Assembly (NCBI GenBank): GCA_902388455.1
Contig: CABMPD010000001.1
Coordinates: forward strand, 124,001 to 188,000
Direction of reading: 5' to 3'
Source: an uncultured Alistipes sp.
GTDB lineage: Bacteria > Bacteroidota > Bacteroidia > Bacteroidales > UBA932
Length of the DNA: 64,000 nucleotides
Part shown: positions 20,124-29,176 of the stretch, piece after piece
How positions within the stretch are numbered: position 1 is the first letter of the stretch
Layout of the letters: every line of letters begins with the position of its first letter
Position numbers and translations under genes: made by a program
Notes under the pieces: model-generated
The model's input: the letters and a program-made list of their open reading frames with translations, nothing else
Told to the model about the DNA's origin: nothing
The model's database searches: none

Positions 20124-21593
20124 CTACCTGCTGTAGTTAGGAGCCTCGCGGGTAATGGTTACGTCGTGAGGATGGCTCTCGGCCATACCTGCGGCAGTGA
20201 TGCGCACGAAGCGGGCATTCTTGAGCTCAGCCAGGTTATGCGCTCCGCAGTAACCCATTCCGGCGCGGAGACCGCCGATGAGCTGATAGACTACCTCGGA
20301 AAGAGTACCTTTGTAAGGCACCTGGGCGACAATACCCTCCGGCACGAGTTTCTTGATATCCTCCTCCATGTCCTGGAAGTAGCGGTCCTTGGAGCCGAGC
20401 TGCATGGCCTCGAGCGAGCCCATACCGCGGTAGGACTTGAACTTACGTCCGTTGAGAATGATGGTCTCTCCGGGAGACTCCTCCACTCCGGCGAAGAGCG
20501 AGCCGGCCATGATGGTGTCGGCACCGGCGGCCAGAGCCTTGACGATGTCGCCAGAATAGCGGATACCTCCGTCTGCGATAATGGGAATTCCGGAACCCTT
20601 CAGGGCCTCGGCGGCCATCATGACTGCGGAAAGCTGGGGCACGCCCACTCCTGCTATGATACGGGTGGTACAGATGGAGCCGGGGCCTATACCGACCTTC
20701 ACGGCATCCACCCCACACTCCTTCAGAGCCTTAGCGGCCTCACCTGTAGCGATGTTGCCGGCGATGATCTGCAGGTCGGGGAACTTCTGGCGGACTGTCT
20801 TCAGGACCCTAAGCACTCCTTCGGAATGGCCGTGCGCCGTATCGAAGACCAGGGCATCGGGCTCCACTGTCATCAGCATCTCGACTTTCTGGATGCTCTC
20901 AGAGTTGATGCCTACTGCAGCAGCTACGAGCAGACGGCCCTTGGCGTCCTTGCTGGCAGTGGGATTGTCCTTGATCTTCATAATGTCCTTGTAGGTAATC
21001 AGTCCGGCAAGACGGCCGTCCTTGTCCACTACGAGGAGTTTTTCGATCTTGTAGCGCCGCAGGAGCTCCGTCGCCTCCTTGAGATTGGTACCGTCGGTAG
21101 TGGTAATCAGGTTCTCCTTGGTCATCACCTCAGATACAGGAGTATTGGGGTTGTCCTGGAAACGCAGGTCGCGGTTGGTGACGATGCCGCAGAGCATGCC
21201 GCGGGCGTCCACGACGGGGATACCTCCGATATGGTTCTCGTGCATGAGGTTTAGGGCATCGCCGACCGTGGCGTTCTCCCGTATGGTCACGGGATCGTAG
21301 ATCATTCCGTTCTCAGCCCTCTTGACCTTGCGCACCTGCTCCATCTGGACTTCGATGGGCATATTCTTGTGTATCACTCCGATACCGCCTTCACGGGCAA
21401 TGGCTATCGCCAGATCCGCCTCGGTTACGGTATCCATGGCTGCGGATACAATAGGGGTATGGAGAGATATCTCCCTGGTCAGCTTCGTAGTGATGTCCAC
21501 CTCGCGGGGCAGCACGTCCGAGTGGGCCGGAATGAGGAGGACATCATCGAAAGTGAGGCCCTCCACTATGGGTGAGTTGGTGTACATCTGCAT
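20124..21593 (-). CDS. guaB: Inosine-5'-monophosphate dehydrogenase
   Basis: 489 residues. The (beta/alpha)8 barrel is interrupted at about 100-205 by a CBS-domain pair. The catalytic Cys308 is in [15 protein letters not shown], and the N-terminal [15 protein letters not shown] is diagnostic. It oxidises IMP to XMP with NAD+, the committed step to GMP. It heads an apparent operon with the two SurA-type proteins and the OstA-like protein, with a 23-bp gap to the next gene. Confidence 0.98.
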   Translation of the reverse strand: MQMYTNSPIVEGLTFDDVLLIPAHSDVLPREVDITTKLTREISLHTPIVSAAMDTVTEADLAIAIAREGGIGVIHKNMPIEVQMEQVRKVKRAENGMIYDPVTIRENATVGDALNLMHENHIGGIPVVDARGMLCGIVTNRDLRFQDNPNTPVSEVMTKENLITTTDGTNLKEATELLRRYKIEKLLVVDKDGRLAGLITYKDIMKIKDNPTASKDAKGRLLVAAAVGINSESIQKVEMLMTVEPDALVFDTAHGHSEGVLRVLKTVRQKFPDLQIIAGNIATGEAAKALKECGVDAVKVGIGPGSICTTRIIAGVGVPQLSAVMMAAEALKGSGIPIIADGGIRYSGDIVKALAAGADTIMAGSLFAGVEESPGETIILNGRKFKSYRGMGSLEAMQLGSKDRYFQDMEEDIKKLVPEGIVAQVPYKGTLSEVVYQLIGGLRAGMGYCGAHNLAELKNARFVRITAAGMAESHPHDVTITREAPNYSR

Positions 21594-21610
21594 AACGGCC
21601 GCTCCTATGA

Positions 21611-21892
21611 TTATTCGGCTTTCTTGGCCACTATTGCACTGAGACTGTCGTATTTTACATCGAGGGCGCTGAGCAGCTCGTCGGTAAGATTGCGGTAATA
21701 TGCTCTCTTGTCTCCCTCAGGATGGCTGACTCTGGACAGCATCTCGTCCCTGAGGTCGAGAACTTCGTTGATAAGGTCCACTATCTGCTCGGCCTTCTCA
21801 TTGTCATTGTGGAAACTCATGCTGATGACTGCGTCTGAAACGAACTCATCCACCATGTAGTTGATGTCTTTCTTGATAACTCTTAAATTCAT
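21611..21892 (-). CDS. Small conserved-looking helical protein, function unknown
   Basis: 93 residues, no signal peptide and no recognised domain. Predicted mostly helical and acidic (NDNEKAEQIVDLINEVLDLRDEMLSRV). It sits 17 bp upstream of guaB and 38 bp downstream of the NlpC/P60 gene, all on one strand. Its position suggests co-transcription with guaB. The clean start, codon phase and operon position support a real gene, but I can assign no function. Confidence 0.65.
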   Translation of the reverse strand: MNLRVIKKDINYMVDEFVSDAVISMSFHNDNEKAEQIVDLINEVLDLRDEMLSRVSHPEGDKRAYYRNLTDELLSALDVKYDSLSAIVAKKAE

Positions 21893-21930
21893 GATAATCG
21901 CGATTTATAAATTATAAACTGTTAACTTTC

Positions 21931-22896
21931 CTAAAAATACCACGGATGCTCCAGAACCGTCACTATCCCCGGCTCTGTATCCTGATGTCCGAGGATACGG
22001 CAGGCTCCCACTATCTTTTTGCTGGTGTAGGAATCGGGGCGTCCCGGCAGCAAGGAATTGACTCTCACCCTCAGGGACGAATGGATCATCATCCCGTTCC
22101 CCATGCAGATACCCACGTGGCTTACGCTGCGTCCCCGCGTATCCGTAGCGCTCCGGCCGAAAAACACCAGGTCTCCTGCCTGAAGACTCCCAAGGATATC
22201 ACTGTAGTCCAGCGGATCTCCTGTATCTATCTGCTGGGAGGCATCCCGCAGAAGTATGATTCCGTTGAGAAAATAGCTCAGCTTGACGAGGCCGCTGCAG
22301 TCCACCCCCTTGGGAGAAAGACCGCCCCACAGGTAGGGAAAGCCCAGAAACCGGCTGGCTGTCGAAACGATATCCTCCCCCGAAGGTCCGGCGGCATCTT
22401 CCATCCAGCGCCTCAGATTCTGTACACTGCCGGCAGGAACATATCCCTTACGGCCGTCAGGCAGGACAACCGGGACATAGCCGTTTTCACTGCTCCGTCC
22501 GCTGTCCGGTTCCACTATATTGCCCATAACGCAGTCGGAGAGCACTCCGGATCTATCCGACGGCCCTGCTGTAACCACTGTGAAGTATTCCTTGACAATC
22601 AATCTGTCAGCCTGCTTCCACCGTTCCATCTCCTCTTCCGATATCAAGAATATGTTCTGTTCTGTCGTCCATCCCGCATACCCCTCCGGAGTGACTATCG
22701 AATACCAATAGCCTTCCTTGCCGGTAACCTCCACTGGAGTTCCCATCATGGCCTGTGAGACCGTCTCGGACTGATAGTCCGGGGCTTTCTTCATATCGGT
22801 GACGGATACTGATACCAGGGCCATGCTCTTCTGAGCCTCCGCGGAGAATGTGGAGAACTGAACCAGGCACAGAATTATGAACAAAACTTTCTTCAT
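21931..22896 (-). CDS. SH3-domain NlpC/P60 cell-wall hydrolase
   Basis: 321 residues: signal peptide (1-~22), two SH3-like segments (~25-85 and ~100-160) and a C-terminal NlpC/P60 domain. The catalytic Cys200 is in GVDCSGLVKLSY, with His in SHVGICMG and a third polar residue in MIHSS. These enzymes cut gamma-D-glutamyl-diamino-acid bonds in peptidoglycan stems. I chose the ATG at 22896 because it starts the signal peptide; a longer upstream reading would run through the divergent promoter. The start lies very close to its -7 box. Confidence 0.9.
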   Translation of the reverse strand: MKKVLFIILCLVQFSTFSAEAQKSMALVSVSVTDMKKAPDYQSETVSQAMMGTPVEVTGKEGYWYSIVTPEGYAGWTTEQNIFLISEEEMERWKQADRLIVKEYFTVVTAGPSDRSGVLSDCVMGNIVEPDSGRSSENGYVPVVLPDGRKGYVPAGSVQNLRRWMEDAAGPSGEDIVSTASRFLGFPYLWGGLSPKGVDCSGLVKLSYFLNGIILLRDASQQIDTGDPLDYSDILGSLQAGDLVFFGRSATDTRGRSVSHVGICMGNGMMIHSSLRVRVNSLLPGRPDSYTSKKIVGACRILGHQDTEPGIVTVLEHPWYF

Positions 22897-22901
22897 TCCT
22901 G

Positions 22902-22930
22902 CAAATATAGGCGAGTTTTTCTTATTTTTG
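22902..22930. promoter_or_regulatory. Divergent promoter pair (NlpC/P60 gene and Lnb-like gene)
   Basis: On the minus strand TATATTTG (22902-22909) lies 5 bases from the NlpC/P60 start. On the plus strand TATTTTTG (22923-22930) lies 12 bases from the ATG at 22943. Both match TAnnTTTG. The two are packed in 29 bp, so polymerases may interfere with each other. Confidence 0.6.
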
Positions 22931-22942
22931 AAATTATTTATT

Positions 22943-24091
22943 ATGAAACGGATACTGATCATATTTCTGATGACGGCCCTGAGCCTGGGAACCAGGGCAC
23001 AGGACTCACTGACCATCTCCCTGCTGACCTGCTCGCAGGGCAGTGACATTTCCTCTGCATTCGGACATTCTGCCCTAAGGGTCAAGGACATAAAACATGG
23101 ACGGGATATGGTTTTCAACTACGGCACCTTCAGTTTCAACGAGCCGCATTTCATGCTTAATTTCCTGCGTGGAGACCTCAACTATTTTCTCTCCGTAAGT
23201 TCATTCACCCAGTTCAAGAAATCCTATGACAGAGCCGGCCGCGGCATCACCGAACAGCAGCTCAACATCACTCCCCGGCAGGCAGCATGGTTGTACGGAT
23301 TCCTTTTGGAAAACTATCAGCCCTCAAACCGATATTATCTCTACGACTTCCTGCAGGACAACTGCGCCACACGTATCCGGGATATATTCGATGACTCTCC
23401 TGACTTCATTATTATTGACAGCCTTTCAGGCATGACTTACCGCGAGGAACTTACCCGCCTGGTAGGAGACCGCCGGTGGATGATGTTCGGCATAGACCTG
23501 ATATTGGGAGCCAGGATAGACCGTACTATCACCGTGCGTGAAACCGCCTTCCTGCCCGACCGCCTTGCGGAAGTGATGGAGCGCTACAGCAATCAGGAGC
23601 TGAACGGAAGCCCGCTGGTCTCTGCCGGCCATACCATCTCAGAACCTGCGCCCGGACCGGGCAGATGGAAGGATATCCTATCCAAGGCCACAAGCCCTTT
23701 TACCGTATTTACGCTGTTGTTTGTACTTTACCTTACTATCTACCTGCGCTGTACCGACAAGTGGAAATTCATGAATATATGCTCCACCATCCTGTATATC
23801 ATACTTGGACTGGGCGGAGTAATTATCTGCCTGCTGTGGTTCGCGACCAACCATGTATGGACTGCCGACAACTGGAACCTGCTGTGGATGAACCCCCTCT
23901 TCCTGATTCCCGTATGCATGCCCAGCTGCTGGGCCAAAAACCTGATCATAGACCTGCTCGCAGCTGTGGCCGGCATTGGGCTGATCTGCTCGTGGCTGCT
24001 GCCTCAGGCATTCCATCCGGCATCGGCGGTCATCATTCTGCTGACCGTACTCATGGCGCTGAGCCGCAGGGCCATCTACCGTAAATACTAA
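22943..24091 (+). CDS. Lnb-like (DUF4105) membrane protein, putative lipoprotein N-acyltransferase family
   Basis: 382 residues. Signal/anchor segment (1-~20), a periplasmic DUF4105/Lnb-type domain, then about four hydrophobic helices from ~250 to the end. Conserved candidate active-site residues are His42 in SAFGHSALRV and Cys141 in LQDNCATRIRDI. Lnb proteins of Bacteroides N-acylate lipoproteins in place of Lnt (knowledge of the family; I infer the same role here). That would suit the many lipoproteins in this window. The ATG at 22943 gives a clean signal peptide; an earlier ATG at 22877 would add residues across the promoter. Confidence 0.72.
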   Translation: MKRILIIFLMTALSLGTRAQDSLTISLLTCSQGSDISSAFGHSALRVKDIKHGRDMVFNYGTFSFNEPHFMLNFLRGDLNYFLSVSSFTQFKKSYDRAGRGITEQQLNITPRQAAWLYGFLLENYQPSNRYYLYDFLQDNCATRIRDIFDDSPDFIIIDSLSGMTYREELTRLVGDRRWMMFGIDLILGARIDRTITVRETAFLPDRLAEVMERYSNQELNGSPLVSAGHTISEPAPGPGRWKDILSKATSPFTVFTLLFVLYLTIYLRCTDKWKFMNICSTILYIILGLGGVIICLLWFATNHVWTADNWNLLWMNPLFLIPVCMPSCWAKNLIIDLLAAVAGIGLICSWLLPQAFHPASAVIILLTVLMALSRRAIYRKY

Positions 24092-24106
24092 CATACTTTA
24101 TACTTT

Positions 24107-24553
24107 ATGATACTCGATTCACTTAAAAGCTTCGAAAAATACGTCAATCTGCATGCCTCCTTCGGCAAGGTGCTGGAATTCATCCGTAAGAACGACCTGC
24201 ACACCCTCCCCGAAGGCAAGCACGTCATCGAGGAGGACAACATCTGGTGCACCATATCCACCGCCCGGTGCAATGATGAGAGCGAGTCTCCTCTGGAGGT
24301 GCACGACTCATTCATCGATATCCACATAGTGCTGGAAGGCACGGAGATTATAGGCTTCCGCGACAGGGCCAAGTGCCTGGGCGTAAACGTAGAGTACAAT
24401 GCTGAAAAAGACGTGGCTTTCCTCAAGGAAGAGCCCGAGGCCTACATCAGCTACGGGGACGACAACATGGTAATCTGCTTCCCGCAGGACTGTCACGCAC
24501 CCCTTATCGGAGACGGAGAAGTACGAAAGGCTGTATTCAAGGTCCGGTTCTAG
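24107..24553 (+). CDS. YhcH/YjgK/YiaL family protein
   Basis: 148-residue cupin-like protein of the DUF386 family. Family signatures with likely metal ligands are visible: EVHDSFIDIHIVLEGTE and CFPQDCHAPLIGDGE. Members are associated with sugar-acid and sialic-acid metabolism, often as putative mutarotases or isomerases; the exact substrate is not clear. It follows the Lnb-like gene by 15 bp and precedes the radical SAM gene by 12 bp, but neither neighbour indicates a sugar pathway. Confidence 0.88.
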   Translation: MILDSLKSFEKYVNLHASFGKVLEFIRKNDLHTLPEGKHVIEEDNIWCTISTARCNDESESPLEVHDSFIDIHIVLEGTEIIGFRDRAKCLGVNVEYNAEKDVAFLKEEPEAYISYGDDNMVICFPQDCHAPLIGDGEVRKAVFKVRF

Positions 24554-24565
24554 ACGGCCCTGACA

Positions 24566-25525
24566 ATGTACCGACAAAACTCCCGTACTGTGGGCCGATA
24601 TAACTCGTACATAGGTTATTTCAAAAAAACATACGGTGAACGTCTGCAGAAAGTCGTTGTGGACGCCGGTTTCACATGCCCCAACCGGGACGGGCTGGTC
24701 GGGACAGGCGGCTGCACGTACTGCGACAACGCCGCCTTTCACCCGGGCTACAGTACAGCGGGCATTCCTATTCACAAACAGATCGACGAGGGCATCAAGT
24801 TCCACCGGATCCGCTACCGCAAGGCGGAGAAATTCCTGGCCTACTTCCAGCCTTACTCCAACACATACGCCCCTCTCGAAAGGCTGCGTGAGGTGTATGA
24901 GGAAGCCCTCTCCCACCCCTTGGTGGCCGGTATCGTCATCGGTACCCGGCCCGACTGCGTGGACGAGGACAAGCTGGACTACCTGGCAACACTGGCCCGG
25001 GACCACGTGGTGGTCATCGAATACGGCATAGAGTCCGTCTACAACCGGACCCTGCAGCGCATAAACCGGGGACATTCCTTCGAGGATGCTGTACGCGCCG
25101 TGGAGATGACGGCCGCCCGGGGACTTACTCAGGGCGCACACTTCATCTTCGGGCTGCCGGGCGAATCAGTCGAAGAAATGCTGGCCTACGCACCTATTAT
25201 AAATAAAATGCCGCTGCACTCGGTCAAGTTCCATCAGCTGCAGATCGTCCGCGGCACCGCTATGGAGCGGGAGTTCGCCTCGCATCCCTCCGACTTCGTG
25301 ACATTCTCCCTGGATGAGTATTTAGATTTCATTGTAGACCTACTGGAGCGCCTCCGCCCGGACCTGTACATCGAGCGTTTCGCCGGAGAAGTCCCGCCCC
25401 GTTTCGTCAACTCCACTCCCTGGGGGCTGCTCCGCAATACCGAACTCATCCGGCTTCTCGAGCAGCGGCTGGAGCAGCGTGACACCTGCCAGGGACGGCT
25501 CTACGGAATATTAGACTTACAATAG
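24566..25525 (+). CDS. YhcC-type radical SAM protein (TIGR01212 family)
   Basis: 319 residues. The N-terminal cysteines in the pattern GFTCPNRDG...GGCTYCDN bind the [4Fe-4S] cluster with the spacing of this family (a longer gap than classical CxxxCxxC). The core HFIFGLPGESVEEML and the C-terminal WGLLRNTELI are typical. The function of the family is not settled. It is the last gene of the plus-strand run; convergent pnp follows after 268 bp. Confidence 0.88.
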   Translation: MYRQNSRTVGRYNSYIGYFKKTYGERLQKVVVDAGFTCPNRDGLVGTGGCTYCDNAAFHPGYSTAGIPIHKQIDEGIKFHRIRYRKAEKFLAYFQPYSNTYAPLERLREVYEEALSHPLVAGIVIGTRPDCVDEDKLDYLATLARDHVVVIEYGIESVYNRTLQRINRGHSFEDAVRAVEMTAARGLTQGAHFIFGLPGESVEEMLAYAPIINKMPLHSVKFHQLQIVRGTAMEREFASHPSDFVTFSLDEYLDFIVDLLERLRPDLYIERFAGEVPPRFVNSTPWGLLRNTELIRLLEQRLEQRDTCQGRLYGILDLQ

Positions 25526-25589
25526 ACTCGCAGTAACGGCTGAGCAGACGGCTTTCCCCCACTGCAACCTCTTGCAGGAGCGCTCTCCG

Positions 25590-25721
25590 TACGTCATATA
25601 TTGATTATCAGAACATTAACAATGCGACACGCTCCCCAAGAGATGTTTTAACGGTGTCTCGGGAGTTCTTTGACTACGACAGCTGCTGATAATCAGCATT
25701 CTGGCAAGATGCGTCGCTCCC
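25590..25721. repeat. Two imperfect direct repeats with an 85-bp period
   Basis: Two copies begin TACG[T/A]CA, have GAT[T/A]ATCAG 13 bp later and GCTCCC 28 bp after that, at 25590-25636 and 25675-25721. The spacing between the three blocks is identical in both. The GATWATCAG parts are also inverted complements of each other. It lies in the 268-bp convergent gap between the radical SAM gene and pnp, which holds no gene that I can support apart from the pnp terminator. Confidence 0.45.
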
Positions 25722-25732
25722 GCTAAATAAAA

Positions 25733-25765
25733 AACGTGTGCCTCCCGCAATGGGTGACACACGTT
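25733..25765 (-). terminator. Terminator of pnp
   Basis: The arms AACGTGTG and CACACGTT pair perfectly around a 17-base loop. On the minus strand the hairpin is followed by TTTTTTATTT, about 30 bases after the pnp stop codon. Confidence 0.88.
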
Positions 25766-25793
25766 ATTCGTACGGCCTAACAGTTGAACAAAC

Positions 25794-28040
25794 TTATCGG
25801 CGTCCGCCTTTATCGCCGTCGCGACGGGGACCTCTGCCGCGGTCGCCTCCACGGTCGCGGCCGCCGCGGCCGCCGCCGTTGGAACCTCCGTTGAGACGGG
25901 GCTTGCGCTCATGCTCCACCCATCCTTCGGGAGCGGGCAGCAGAGCCCTGCGGGAAAGTCTCATCTTGCCGGTCTTCTGGTCAATCTCGAGGAGCTTGAC
26001 ATCCACCTCGTCACCTACCTGAAGCACGTCCTCCACCTTGTCGACCTTCTTGTAGTCGAGCTCGGAAATGTGCAGCAGGCCTTCCTTGCCGGGCAGTATC
26101 TCCACGAAAGCACCGAACTCGAGGATCGACACTACCTTGCCGTGATAGGTCTCACCGACCTCAGGCACAGTGGTGATAGCCTTGATGCGGGCCAGAGCGG
26201 CGTCCATGGACTCCTTGTTCTCACCGAAGATGTCGATGATGCCCTTGTCACCCTCCTCAGTGATGGTGATGGTGGTGCCGGTAGTCTTCTGTATCTCCTG
26301 GATAACCTTGCCGCCGGTGCCGATAACGGCTCCGATAAACTCGGAAGGTATGGTGATCTGCACGATACGGGGAACGTTGGGACGGTAGTCGGCGCGGGGC
26401 TCGGAGATGGTCTTGAGCATCTCGCCCATGATGTGGGCACGGCCTTCCTTGGCCTGTGCCAGAGCCTGCTCGAGAACCTCGTAGGGCAGTCCGTCCACCT
26501 TGATGTCCATCTGCGTGGCGGTGATGCCGTCCTTGGTTCCGGTCACCTTGAAGTCCATGTCTCCAAGGTGGTCCTCATCGCCGAGGATATCGGAGAGCAC
26601 CACGAACTTGCCTGTCTTCTCATCGGAGATCAGACCCATGGCGATACCGGCTACGGGCTTCTTGATCTTCACACCGCAGTCCATCAGGGCCAAGGTACCG
26701 GCGCAGACTGTAGCCATGGAAGAAGAGCCGTTGGACTCGAGGATATCGGACACCACGCGGACAGCGTAGGGATTCTCCTCGCCCACGGGCACTACGGGCT
26801 TGAGGGCCCTCCATGCCAGGTTGCCGTGACCGATCTCCCTGCGGCCCACACCTCTCTGGGGTTTGGCCTCACCGGTGGCGAAGGGAGGGAAGTTGTAGTG
26901 CAGCACGAACTGCTGGGTATCCTGAACCAGCACCTCGTCCAGTTCCTTCATGTCCATCTTGGTTCCGAGGGTCACAGTCGACAGGGACTGGGTCTCACCG
27001 CGGGTGAAGATGGCCGAGCCGTGCGCTCCGGGCAGATAACCCACCTCGCACCAGATCGGACGGATCTGAGCAGTAGTACGTCCGTCGAGACGCACACCCT
27101 CGTCTATGATCATGCGGCGCATGGCCTCTTTCTCCACAGCACCGTAATATCTGCTTACCATCATGGCCTTCTCCTCTCTCTCCTCTTCGGGGATGGTCTC
27201 CATGAATTCTTCCTTGAGAGCGTCGAATGCATCCTCACGCTCATGCTTGGCCAGACCGCTCTTGGCGATGGCGTAGCACTTGTCATAGCAGTAGTCGTGA
27301 ACGGCCTTGCGCAGATCCTCGTCATTGACCTCGTGGCAGTAGGCCTTCTTCTCCACCTTGCCTACCTCCTCCATCAGTTCCTTCTGTGCACGGCACTGGC
27401 CCTTGATGGCCTCGTGGGCACACTTGATGGCCTCAAGCATCTCGGCCTCGCTCACCTCGTTCATCTCGCCCTCCACCATCATGATGTTCTCCTCAGTGGC
27501 GGCTACTATCAGGTCAATATCCGCATCCTTTACTATGTCGAATGTAGGGTTGATCACAAACTTGCCGTCAATACGGGCGACCCTCACCTCCGAGATGGGA
27601 CCGTGCCAGGGGACATCGCTCACTGCCAGGGCCGCGGATGCTGCCAGACCCGCATAGGAATCAGGCATGTTCTGCTTGTCAGCGGAGATCAGAAGTACGT
27701 TTACAAAGACTTCTGCGTGAAAATCATCGGGGAAGAGGGGACGCAGAGCCCTGTCCACGAGCCTGGCCACCAGGATCTCGGAATCCGAGGCACGGCCCTC
27801 CCTCTTGAGGAATCCTCCGGGATAGCGGCCTGCAGCGGCATATTTCTCCTTGTACTCCACCGACAGAGGCATGAAGTCCACATCCTCCTTGGCGTCCTTT
27901 GCACATGTGACAGTCGCCAGCAACATGGTACCGCCGACCTTTACGACTACCGAACCGGCCGCCTGCTTGGCGAGTTTGCCGGTCTCGATCTCAACGATTG
28001 TTCCATCACCCATTGTGATGGTCTTCTTAACTATATTCAT
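25794..28040 (-). CDS. pnp: Polyribonucleotide nucleotidyltransferase (PNPase)
   Basis: 748 residues. Two RNase PH domains ([20 protein letters not shown] in the first; [19 protein letters not shown] in the second, catalytic core) flank a helical region. A KH domain ([16 protein letters not shown]) and an S1 domain ([20 protein letters not shown]) follow. The last ~35 residues are a Gly/Arg/Asp-rich tail, often seen on RNA-binding proteins. The enzyme degrades RNA 3' to 5' with phosphate. It follows rpsO on the same strand, a widespread arrangement, but a terminator lies between them. Confidence 0.98.
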   Translation of the reverse strand: MNIVKKTITMGDGTIVEIETGKLAKQAAGSVVVKVGGTMLLATVTCAKDAKEDVDFMPLSVEYKEKYAAAGRYPGGFLKREGRASDSEILVARLVDRALRPLFPDDFHAEVFVNVLLISADKQNMPDSYAGLAASAALAVSDVPWHGPISEVRVARIDGKFVINPTFDIVKDADIDLIVAATEENIMMVEGEMNEVSEAEMLEAIKCAHEAIKGQCRAQKELMEEVGKVEKKAYCHEVNDEDLRKAVHDYCYDKCYAIAKSGLAKHEREDAFDALKEEFMETIPEEEREEKAMMVSRYYGAVEKEAMRRMIIDEGVRLDGRTTAQIRPIWCEVGYLPGAHGSAIFTRGETQSLSTVTLGTKMDMKELDEVLVQDTQQFVLHYNFPPFATGEAKPQRGVGRREIGHGNLAWRALKPVVPVGEENPYAVRVVSDILESNGSSSMATVCAGTLALMDCGVKIKKPVAGIAMGLISDEKTGKFVVLSDILGDEDHLGDMDFKVTGTKDGITATQMDIKVDGLPYEVLEQALAQAKEGRAHIMGEMLKTISEPRADYRPNVPRIVQITIPSEFIGAVIGTGGKVIQEIQKTTGTTITITEEGDKGIIDIFGENKESMDAALARIKAITTVPEVGETYHGKVVSILEFGAFVEILPGKEGLLHISELDYKKVDKVEDVLQVGDEVDVKLLEIDQKTGKMRLSRRALLPAPEGWVEHERKPRLNGGSNGGGRGGRDRGGDRGRGPRRDGDKGGRR

Positions 28041-28091
28041 ATTATCCTTCTAATTGTGTCTGCCTTTATGCGAGAGTGCCGCGGTCATCTA

Positions 28092-28127
28092 AGAAAAAGG
28101 GGCTGCCCAGTCTGTCTTGACAACCCC
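28092..28127 (-). terminator. Terminator after rpsO
   Basis: On the minus strand GGGGTTG pairs with CAGCCCC around a 15-base loop and is followed by TTTTTCTT, about 25 bases after the rpsO stop and before pnp. Confidence 0.75.
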
Positions 28128-28151
28128 GTTTCTCTTACGAAGCCAAAGCGC

Positions 28152-28427
28152 TTACTTACGTAAACCGAGTGCTTTGACAATCTCCCTGTATCTCTCAATA
28201 TCCTTGGCCTTCAGGTAATCAAGGAGGCGGCGCCTCTTACCCACAAGACGGAGCAGGGCACGCTGGGTGCCGAAGTCCTTCTTGTTGTTGCGAAGGTGTT
28301 CTGTCAGATGAGCGATACGGTAGGAAAATAGAGCAATCTGACTCTCAGCCGAGCCGGTGTCCGTATTAGACTTCCCGTATTTAGCGAAAATCTCCTGCTT
28401 CTTGTCTGCTGCAAGATACTCTGCCAT
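28152..28427 (-). CDS. rpsO: 30S ribosomal protein S15
   Basis: 91 residues, normal length. The family core is clear: GSAESQIALFSYRIAHLTEHL then RALLRLVGKRRRLLDYLK. S15 binds 16S rRNA at an early step of 30S assembly. It has its own promoter and a GC hairpin at the 5' end of its leader, which could take part in feedback control as in other bacteria (inference). Confidence 0.98.
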   Translation of the reverse strand: MAEYLAADKKQEIFAKYGKSNTDTGSAESQIALFSYRIAHLTEHLRNNKKDFGTQRALLRLVGKRRRLLDYLKAKDIERYREIVKALGLRK

Positions 28428-28467
28428 AAACCTTTAAATTAATAAATCAGTTAAACTTATAATTCTT

Positions 28468-28492
28468 CCCCAAAATCGGGGTTGCAAAGATA
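28468..28492 (-). promoter_or_regulatory. rpsO -7 box and 5' leader hairpin
   Basis: On the minus strand TATCTTTG (28485-28492) is a full -7 box. Immediately downstream CCCC-GATTTT-GGGG (28468-28481) can fold at the very start of the leader, about 40 nt before the start codon. Confidence 0.5.
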
Positions 28493-28514
28493 TGTAATTA
28501 AAATCAAATTATAC

Positions 28515-28522
28515 TACTTTTG
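28515..28522 (+). promoter_or_regulatory. -7 box for the YgjP-like metallopeptidase gene
   Basis: TACTTTTG matches TAnnTTTG and lies 29 bp before the ATG at 28552, back to back with the rpsO promoter. No clear -33 box. Confidence 0.5.
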
Positions 28523-28551
28523 CAGACAAATTTTTCCTCAACGACAAAACT

Positions 28552-29154
28552 ATGTTCCGGACAAATTCCCAGAAAGTCATCACAGTTCCCGGAATCGGAG
28601 AAGTCCTCATGCTCAGGAAAGCCGGAGCACGAAGACTGCGTATCAGCGTATCGCCCAGACGGGGAGTGACGGTGACCGTACCGTGGCCGGTACCCTATGC
28701 CGCAGCAGAAAGCTTTCTCATGTCCAAAGTCCAATGGATAAGGAACGTCCTGCAAAAACAGGCACTCAGGCAGCAGCATGCGGAAGCAGAAGGCCGGACG
28801 GCAGGTGTTCCGGACGACCCGGCCGCTCTCGAACGGATGCGGGAAGAGGCCCGCGCTGTACTGGCGCCGAAACTGAGGGAAGCAGCAGCAAAATACGGAT
28901 TTCCCTTCAAGGGCCGCATGGCCGTCAAAAACAACGTCTCCAACTGGGGATCCTGCTCCTCGAAGGGCAATATCAACCTCAACATGCGCCTGATTCTCCT
29001 CCCGGAACACCTGCAGGACTACGTCATCCTGCACGAGCTATGCCACCTCCGTTACCAGGACCACGGTCCCGGATTCCACGCCCTGCTGGACTCCCTGCTC
29101 GGCGGTCGCGAAACAGCACTCAGCCGTGAACTTCACGACTGGCGCATAATATGA
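28552..29154 (+). CDS. YgjP-like M48-family metallopeptidase
   Basis: 200 residues. The zinc site HELCHLRYQDHGPGFH has the HExxH motif and a downstream histidine, and VSNWGSCSSKGNINLNMRLI is the signature of the YgjP/SprT-like (DUF45) group. Cytoplasmic, with no signal peptide. The substrate is unknown; in other bacteria such genes often lie beside restriction genes, but here the neighbours are rpsO and a beta-barrel gene. A convergent gene starts 22 bp after its stop. Confidence 0.85.
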   Translation: MFRTNSQKVITVPGIGEVLMLRKAGARRLRISVSPRRGVTVTVPWPVPYAAAESFLMSKVQWIRNVLQKQALRQQHAEAEGRTAGVPDDPAALERMREEARAVLAPKLREAAAKYGFPFKGRMAVKNNVSNWGSCSSKGNINLNMRLILLPEHLQDYVILHELCHLRYQDHGPGFHALLDSLLGGRETALSRELHDWRII

Positions 29155-29176
29155 TTTCCTGATACCGGCCTCAGTG

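Noticed and set aside
22897..23118. N-terminal extension of the NlpC/P60 protein
   Set aside because: The extra residues would run antisense through the divergent promoter and the start of the Lnb-like gene, and precede a clear signal peptide start.
25911..28163. A 750-codon open frame on the plus strand opposite pnp and rpsO
   Set aside because: It lies antisense to clear PNPase and S15 genes, has no family features and arises from their codon bias.
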